Source: Casuarina equisetifolia
Lineage: Eukaryota > Streptophyta > Magnoliopsida > Fagales > Casuarinaceae
Assembly: GCA_028551475.1 (NCBI GenBank)
Contig: CM052360.1
Span: 8,110,501-8,174,500 of the forward strand
Reading direction: 5' to 3'
Length of the DNA stretch: 64,000 nucleotides
The notes under the pieces are model-generated. The model was not told the origin of the DNA. It ran no database searches and saw only the letters and a list, made by a program, of their open reading frames with translations. The first letter of the stretch is position 1; each line of letters starts with the position of its first letter. Of the stretch, positions 58,901 through 64,000 are shown in pieces. The translations under genes and the position numbers were made by a program.

Positions 58901-60754
58901 GAAATTTCCAACACCACCTTTCTGCTACCAAATTTCCATTGCCCTTTCCTTTTCGATCCATCAATAAAAGGGGGATAGTGTTTCCTAAAACATGCATCCT
59001 TTCTAGACAACCTCTAACCAAAGTACTCATTACTAGTTGCATTAAAGTCCAGTGCAGTTGCCGATCTACAGAACAAAATTTCCAAACTGTTATCGCAAGG
59101 ATGTGCTTGTGTTGGAAGAGGATAGGGTAGAAAAACTAGTAGAACCCTCACTCAAAGTCTCTTCACACTAACAACACAAAAAAAGCAGTTCACATATAAT
59201 TGGAGTTGCTTTTATGGAATCATGGTTAATTTGCATATGATATCTTAAGGTTAAGCATTGCAGCTTATTAGCACTTACTTCATATATGTTCAATGTTAAA
59301 GCAACCTAATACCTCAGAATTTACAATCCACAAGCATTCCCGTGTACAGTCCAAAAGTGAGCGACAATACTTGGATGCTGAATTCAACAACATTCATATC
59401 CTCACTGGTATGACCTAAATTGTGAACCAAGTCCCGGAAAAACTAGTAGAAACCGGTCCAACACAACATGCTCAACCACTAAAATAATCTTAAAAAATCG
59501 ACCAACAGGGTTAAACAATGAGAAGGACGTCATCACCGCCCGACAGACTATTCAAAGAAAAATCACGTCGCTCAAAGGAATGCCAAAAGCTGAACAGTCA
59601 CTGGAGCTTTGAGTGCATGGTCAACACAGAAAACCTCAAGTAATTAACATTACGGCGATATCATATTTTATAGCACATAGTTACTTCCGAAACAACGGAA
59701 TATCAACTTTTAACTTGCCATAGAAATGAAATATCAGAAAATAGAAAGAAAAAAAAAATAGCAACAATACAAGCAGAAATAGAAGTCAATAGGAATTAAT
59801 TGAATGCTTCAATGGAAGGAATGCGAATGAAACTCACCTTCAAACCAGGAACATAATCCCCACGTTTGTAGTAGGCCGGACTCTTCGCTGCTCTCCACTC
59901 CGCCGTTCCCATACCATCTGCAATATCCCAACATATCCTAATCAGAATCACACGGGAAAAGCAAAACAACGAGCTGAAGTAAAAATATATAAATTTCAGC
60001 CAAGTCAATTGAACCCTAAAGCTACCATTTCCTTACAATGATTGTTCTCGCAGACCAAAATCGCGGGCAGATCCCAAAGCGCGGCCATATTCAAGGCTTC
60101 AAACAACTGTCCTTGATTCGCAGCACCGTCACCGTACAACGAAAAGGTCACTGTCCCTTCCTTGGAGTACTTCTGCGCGAAAGCCAATCCACAACCTAAC
60201 GGCACCTGGGCCCCGACGATGCCGTGACCACCGTAAAACCCAGCCTCCTTCTTGTAGAAGTGCATAGAACCACCCTTTCCTTTGGAGCATCCGGCCTGGC
60301 GTCCCATGAGTTCTGCGAAGACCTCGAGGAGGGTCCCACCACGGCCGTAGAAAATACAGTGGTCGCGGTAAGCAGTAATAATGTTATCCTTCTTGGTGAT
60401 CGCAGCCTCCATGCCTATGGCCACAGCTTCTTGGCCGTCGTATAGATGGCAGAACCCGCGGATCAGTTTGGCCTTATAAAGCGAGTCCGCGGCGATCTCC
60501 ATCCGCCGCATCGTCGCCATGTCGCGGAAGAAGGAGAGGAGCTCATTCGGGTTGGTTTCCACGGAGCGCGACGGCGCCTCGCACTGGTGCGAGGTGAAGG
60601 GCACGGAGGTCTCTACGGTGAGGATTCTGGTGTCGTCGGCGGCAGCGGAGGAGATCGAACGGCGGAGAGCAGACGGGGTGCATAATAAGGCGGTGGAGAG
60701 GGATTTCAAGAGACTGGAGTGAGACGAGGATGAGGCAAAGCGAGAGAGGGCCAT
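55947..60754 (-). CDS. Pyruvate dehydrogenase E1 component subunit alpha, mitochondrial
   Basis: Eight exons on the minus strand: 60037-60754, 59838-59917, 58164-58241, 56917-57012, 56741-56812, 56434-56487, 56220-56285 and 55947-55991. They join in phase to 402 residues, close to the usual plant length. A mitochondrial presequence rich in Ser, Leu and Arg covers about 1-40. The thiamin diphosphate motif runs from GDGAANQGQ (208-216) to CENN (235-238). The regulatory phosphorylation site lies in [10 protein letters not shown] with Ser305. The N-terminal part has [11 protein letters not shown] and [10 protein letters not shown], and the C-terminus ends in the family signature [10 protein letters not shown]. 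With the beta subunit it decarboxylates pyruvate and transfers the acetyl group to E2 lipoyl in the matrix. It is switched off by phosphorylation. Intron 2 is about 1.6 kb. Intron 3 holds a SINE-like insert. In Arabidopsis the copies are E1 alpha (At1g59900) and IAR4. Confidence 0.96.
57915..58035 (+). mobile_element. Possible tRNA-derived SINE in intron 3 of the E1 alpha gene
   Basis: TAGCGTAATGG at 57920-57930 fits the RNA polymerase III A box. GATCAATAT at 57967-57975 fits the B box except its last base. The 36-base gap is normal for a tRNA-like head. An AT-rich stretch follows as a tail. It lies antisense to the host gene. The B-box mismatch and the lack of a clear target-site duplication keep the call weak. 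Confidence 0.4.
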
Positions 60755-61979
60755 CTCGATGGTCGGATCGTTCTGGCCAGAGAAACGAGATTCGCAAGAG
60801 GCTCTGGGGGTTGGTGAGGGAGTGCTGGTGTGGAGAAGTAGGAGGCGAGAAGAAGATGCGGTAACACTACTCGTAAAAATGGGTCCGACTTTCTCTTATG
60901 CATTCTTATAGATTTTTCAAAGCAATTGCTTGCCACTTGGAATAAGGTTGATTATTCTTTCAGCCAGGCGTCTTTCCACCACATTTTGTTTGGAGCCAAA
61001 TAAAATCTAGGTAAATAATGCTGATCGTTGGATGAATTGGGTGTCTAATTGAGTGATTTTCTCTCGGGTTTTAGACTGTCTTTATAACGACATTGTATTA
61101 ACGATCGATTAAAAAAATTCTGAGAGGGAAGTTACAGTACAGAGCTTCCTACTTAAAAGGTAGGGAATGCTGATTAGAATATTGAGAACAAAACAAGAAG
61201 CACACTCGAGCTTCTCGGCCTTCGTTGGAACAGTAAGTGGGAAACAATCACGTAGGCACAAATGTGCGGCGCGTGGCGGTTAGGTGCGGTATTAGGTGCT
61301 CTGTATTAGTACTGTAATTTACCCGGAGTATGCTTGAAACTTGTATCGACTCTTCTTTTATCGTGAAGTAAAAATATCCCATTTCTTTGGGGCTTGCACG
61401 GGAGGGGGCGAAATGTAATTAGGGCCAGCCATTTTTTGATATCGTGTAATGGTTTATCTCAAAATTAATTGATAATAAATAGATACATCTTACCAAAAAT
61501 AAAGTGTGGGACCTATACTCATGTAGTAAATGTGAGATAACCACATCTCTAACAAATATTTTGTACCATATAAGTTTGGTTTTGGTTTTGGTTTTGAATC
61601 TTAAATCATAGACTCGAAGTTCTATCGGGTTTTTGGATATATTGTGATCCGTAACTATAAGTGATCGATATTTGTTATTTTACCGGCATTTCGATATTAC
61701 ATGTTGTCAAGAAATAAATATTAAGCGTATGACCCTAGATTGTGATTGAGTTTCTTTTCTTTTCTTTTCTTTTCTTTTTATTTATTTATTTGGATATTGC
61801 AAGCACGAACTCATTAAGAATCATAAGACGTTTTCAAGGCTGGTACATATGCGGTACCAACACCTACCTGATGGAAGAAAACATAGAAGATCAAAAACGA
61901 CGACGGATCATGTTGCATCCTTAACGTGCATCATCAGGACAAACAAGCATTCGGAGTGGTTTATCCAAAAATCCCCGCC
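60755..61979. other. Head-to-head promoter region of E1 alpha and ISE2
   Basis: The two start codons lie 1.2 kb apart, facing away from each other. The region is AT-rich from 61.0 kb on, with a (TTTGGT)n run at 61575-61596 and a (TTTTC)n run at 61751-61779. No other gene is seen. A shared bidirectional promoter is possible but not shown. Confidence 0.5.
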
Positions 61980-63845
61980 ATGAACACCCTGAGTAGCCGC
62001 TCCCCACAGCGTCTCTCCGGACCTTCAATTCTCCATTCGTCTATTTGCAAGACGTCTATACTTTCCCCAACACTCACTGTTTCCCAAAACCTAGGGTTTT
62101 GTTCCCTCAAATCACTTTGCACACCGGCCTTGCAAGAATTGCGAGCCTCTTTCAAGTCCCCAAGCTCACTCTACCCCATAGAGCCCCGGCTCTCCGACGC
62201 CGACGAGGACGAGGAGGATGAAGAAGACGACGACGACGTTGCTGCCGATGAATACGAGGACATCTCTGGCGATGCGTTGGGCGAAGTCGAACAGAGCGAT
62301 GACGAAACCGGAGCTGAAAATTTTATCGCCGCTACAGAAGAGGCGTCGACTCGGCATGAGGAGTTAAAGTGGCAGAGAGTCGACAAGATTTGCAACGAAG
62401 TCAGAGAGTTTGGGGAGGATATCATTGACACCGATGAGCTTGCTTCGATATACGACTTCCGCATTGACAAATTCCAGGTTTGTTTCTATTTGTTTCTATG
62501 ACAAATCTCAGTCTTTGATTATTCGGAACAAAGTTTTAGTGATTCAACTTAAGAAACTTGTAATGAGTCAGTGTTTACTTGAGATTAGTTTTTATTTTTC
62601 TCTTTGACAGCGTTTGGCTATACAAGCGTTCTTGAGAGGCTCATCGGTCGTGGTTTCGGCGCCGACGAGCAGTGGAAAGACTTTGATTGCCGAAGCCGCT
62701 GCGGTCGCCACGGTGGCCAAGCGAAGGAGGATCTTCTATACCACTCCACTTAAGGCATTATCCAATCAAAAGTTTCGTGAATTTCGGTATGTTAGTCTTT
62801 TCGATTTGGATAAATAGAAGTGATTGAAGGCTTTTCCGATTGTTCTCAATGACGTTGAATAAATAATGTTTGATATCCTAGAGAGACGTTCGGAGACAGC
62901 AATGTTGGCCTTCTTACGGGGGACTCCGCCGTGAATAAGGATGCCCAGGTTTTAATCATGACTACGGAGATTTTGCGTAATATGTTATATCAGAGGTACA
63001 TTGCACTATTATTTGTTGTGGTCATAGCAAATTGGCTGTAGGAAGTATTTGGTCAATGTGGCAGCGATAAATATTTTACTTCTCGGATTATCAGGATGTT
63101 TTTCTCTCATGCATACTAGTTTATTTTTTAAAACACGTGTTACGTAGAAAAAGAGAGGCGTTATGGCTTGTTTTCTGCTACTCTTATTTGTTTGCTGACT
63201 GCATTCCATTTCCTGCGTAAAAAAAAGGGAAAAGGTTAATTGGTACACTTTCTTCATAAATTTTCTATGGCAGACCTCTTACCGGTACCATTGATTTTGA
63301 ATTAGGAGTTAACTGATGTATTAACTGGAAGTGAAACTAACAATTTAAGTGAGGCGTGTATAGGAGAAGTATCCAAATGGTGCTTGCGTAACACTATACA
63401 AGAGCATATGGTAATTGAAAATATGTTTGGTTAGATATTCTTTTTCTTTCCTACAGTTGCTATGTCTTGACATTATTTACAACACCCATGAAACTTTCTT
63501 CCTCGGTTTAACTATGACGTCGAGATCAAAATGATAGCGTTATACTGTTAATTCACATGCAGTGTCGGAATGGTTTCTTCTGATAGTGGACTTTTCAATG
63601 TCGATGTGATTGTTTTGGATGAAGTTCATTATCTAAGCGACATATCTCGGGGTACAGTGTGGGAAGAGATAGTAAGCACATTCTCTTGTCAAGAATCTCA
63701 TTAAAGCTGGAACTTCCATTGTGTTTTTTCTTGATAAATGGAATTCAACATATATTAGGTGATTTACTGCCCAAAAGAGGTTCAACTTATATGCCTGTCA
63801 GCAACCATCGCCAATCCTGATGAGCTTGCTGGATGGATTGGTCAG
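61980..63845 (+). CDS. ISE2: ISE2, chloroplast DExH-box RNA helicase (5' part, runs off the window)
   Basis: Five exons are visible, 61980-62477, 62611-62786, 62882-62995, 63563-63671 and 63759-63845, joined in phase for 328 residues. The rest lies beyond 64000; the intact family is about 1,170 residues. The N-terminus is a Ser/Pro-rich chloroplast transit peptide, followed by an acidic run (about 74-105, many Asp/Glu). Then come the Q-like segment [16 protein letters not shown], Walker [10 protein letters not shown] (182-190), [23 protein letters not shown], the DEVH box (282-285) and SAT (313-315). This is a Ski2/Mtr4-like DExH helicase. ISE2 (At1g70070) acts in chloroplast RNA processing and, when lost, increases plasmodesmatal traffic. 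I chose the ATG at 61980; an in-frame ATG at 61926 would add 18 residues that are not transit-like. Confidence 0.93.
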
Positions 63846-64000
63846 GTATTCTCTTTTATTAGCTCATCTGGTCTTTTTCAAACCCACATTGGTCTTCTAG
63901 TTTCTTTTGTTATCAATGTTTTAGTGAGATCAGTCGGTACATGTTGAGGTAACAAGATGGAGGCATAAATTTCTCTTCCTGATTCTTTTACTCGCTACTT

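Noticed and set aside
61575..61596. TTTTGG-like repeats as an internal telomere
   Set aside because: The unit is not the plant telomere TTTAGGG and only about four copies occur; a simple microsatellite explains it.
62171..62470. Ser-rich minus-strand frame
   Set aside because: It is the antisense shadow of the acidic Asp/Glu run in ISE2.
1..64000. CRISPR arrays, bacterial operons, rRNA and canonical tRNA genes
   Set aside because: None seen. The genes have plant introns, and no repeat-spacer pattern or full tRNA cloverleaf was found.

Overview
The window is nuclear DNA of a flowering plant, most likely a eudicot. The genes carry many short GT-AG introns, the intergenic DNA is AT-rich, there is retroelement debris, and the protein families are plant ones: a type-A cytokinin response regulator, a class I formin, GATL, a germin-like protein, a plant matrix metalloproteinase and ISE2. 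I cannot name the species. I saw no rRNA, tRNA gene, CRISPR array or organellar block.

Layout. 1-8.2 kb is decayed repeat DNA: a Ty1/copia-type LTR end, an inverted-repeat element and one weak broken coding stretch. 8.2-14.8 kb holds two intronless minus-strand genes, a WD40 protein and a matrix metalloproteinase. 19.2 kb holds a small plus-strand gene. 20.0-29.3 kb holds two minus-strand multi-exon genes: a secreted protein that looks like a permuted papain-fold (NlpC/P60-like) enzyme, and a MYND zinc-finger protein with an MSS51-like C-terminal part. 34-35 kb is a type-A response regulator and 38.7-41.3 kb a class I formin, both on plus. 43.8-46.8 kb is a TPX2/WVD2-like microtubule protein on minus. 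48 kb is a germin-like protein on plus, 50.6-51.7 kb a GATL glycosyltransferase on minus, and 54.7-55.3 kb an unrecognised one-helix membrane ORF on minus. 55.9-60.8 kb is the mitochondrial pyruvate dehydrogenase E1 alpha subunit on minus. From 61.98 kb to the right edge is the 5' part of the chloroplast DExH RNA helicase ISE2 on plus.

I built the multi-exon models by hand from GT-AG sites, keeping the reading phase and checking against remembered family sequence. All close in frame. The uncertain points are one splice junction and the last exon of the TPX2 gene.

The genes are separate transcription units, not an operon. Their order matches, from memory, three duplicated Arabidopsis chromosome 1 segments (around At1g24130-24180, At1g59900-59970 and At1g70070-70170), so this is an old conserved block. 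By family the genes cover organelle RNA and carbon metabolism (ISE2, E1 alpha), cytoskeleton (formin, TPX2-like), wall and apoplast (GATL, germin-like, metalloproteinase, secreted papain-fold candidate) and cytokinin signalling.

No clear new multi-gene system is visible. The best leads are the predicted permuted papain-fold enzyme, the nested tandem repeat in the MYND-gene intron, the hairpin at 36.9 kb, the SINE-like insert in the E1 alpha gene, and the unrecognised membrane ORF.
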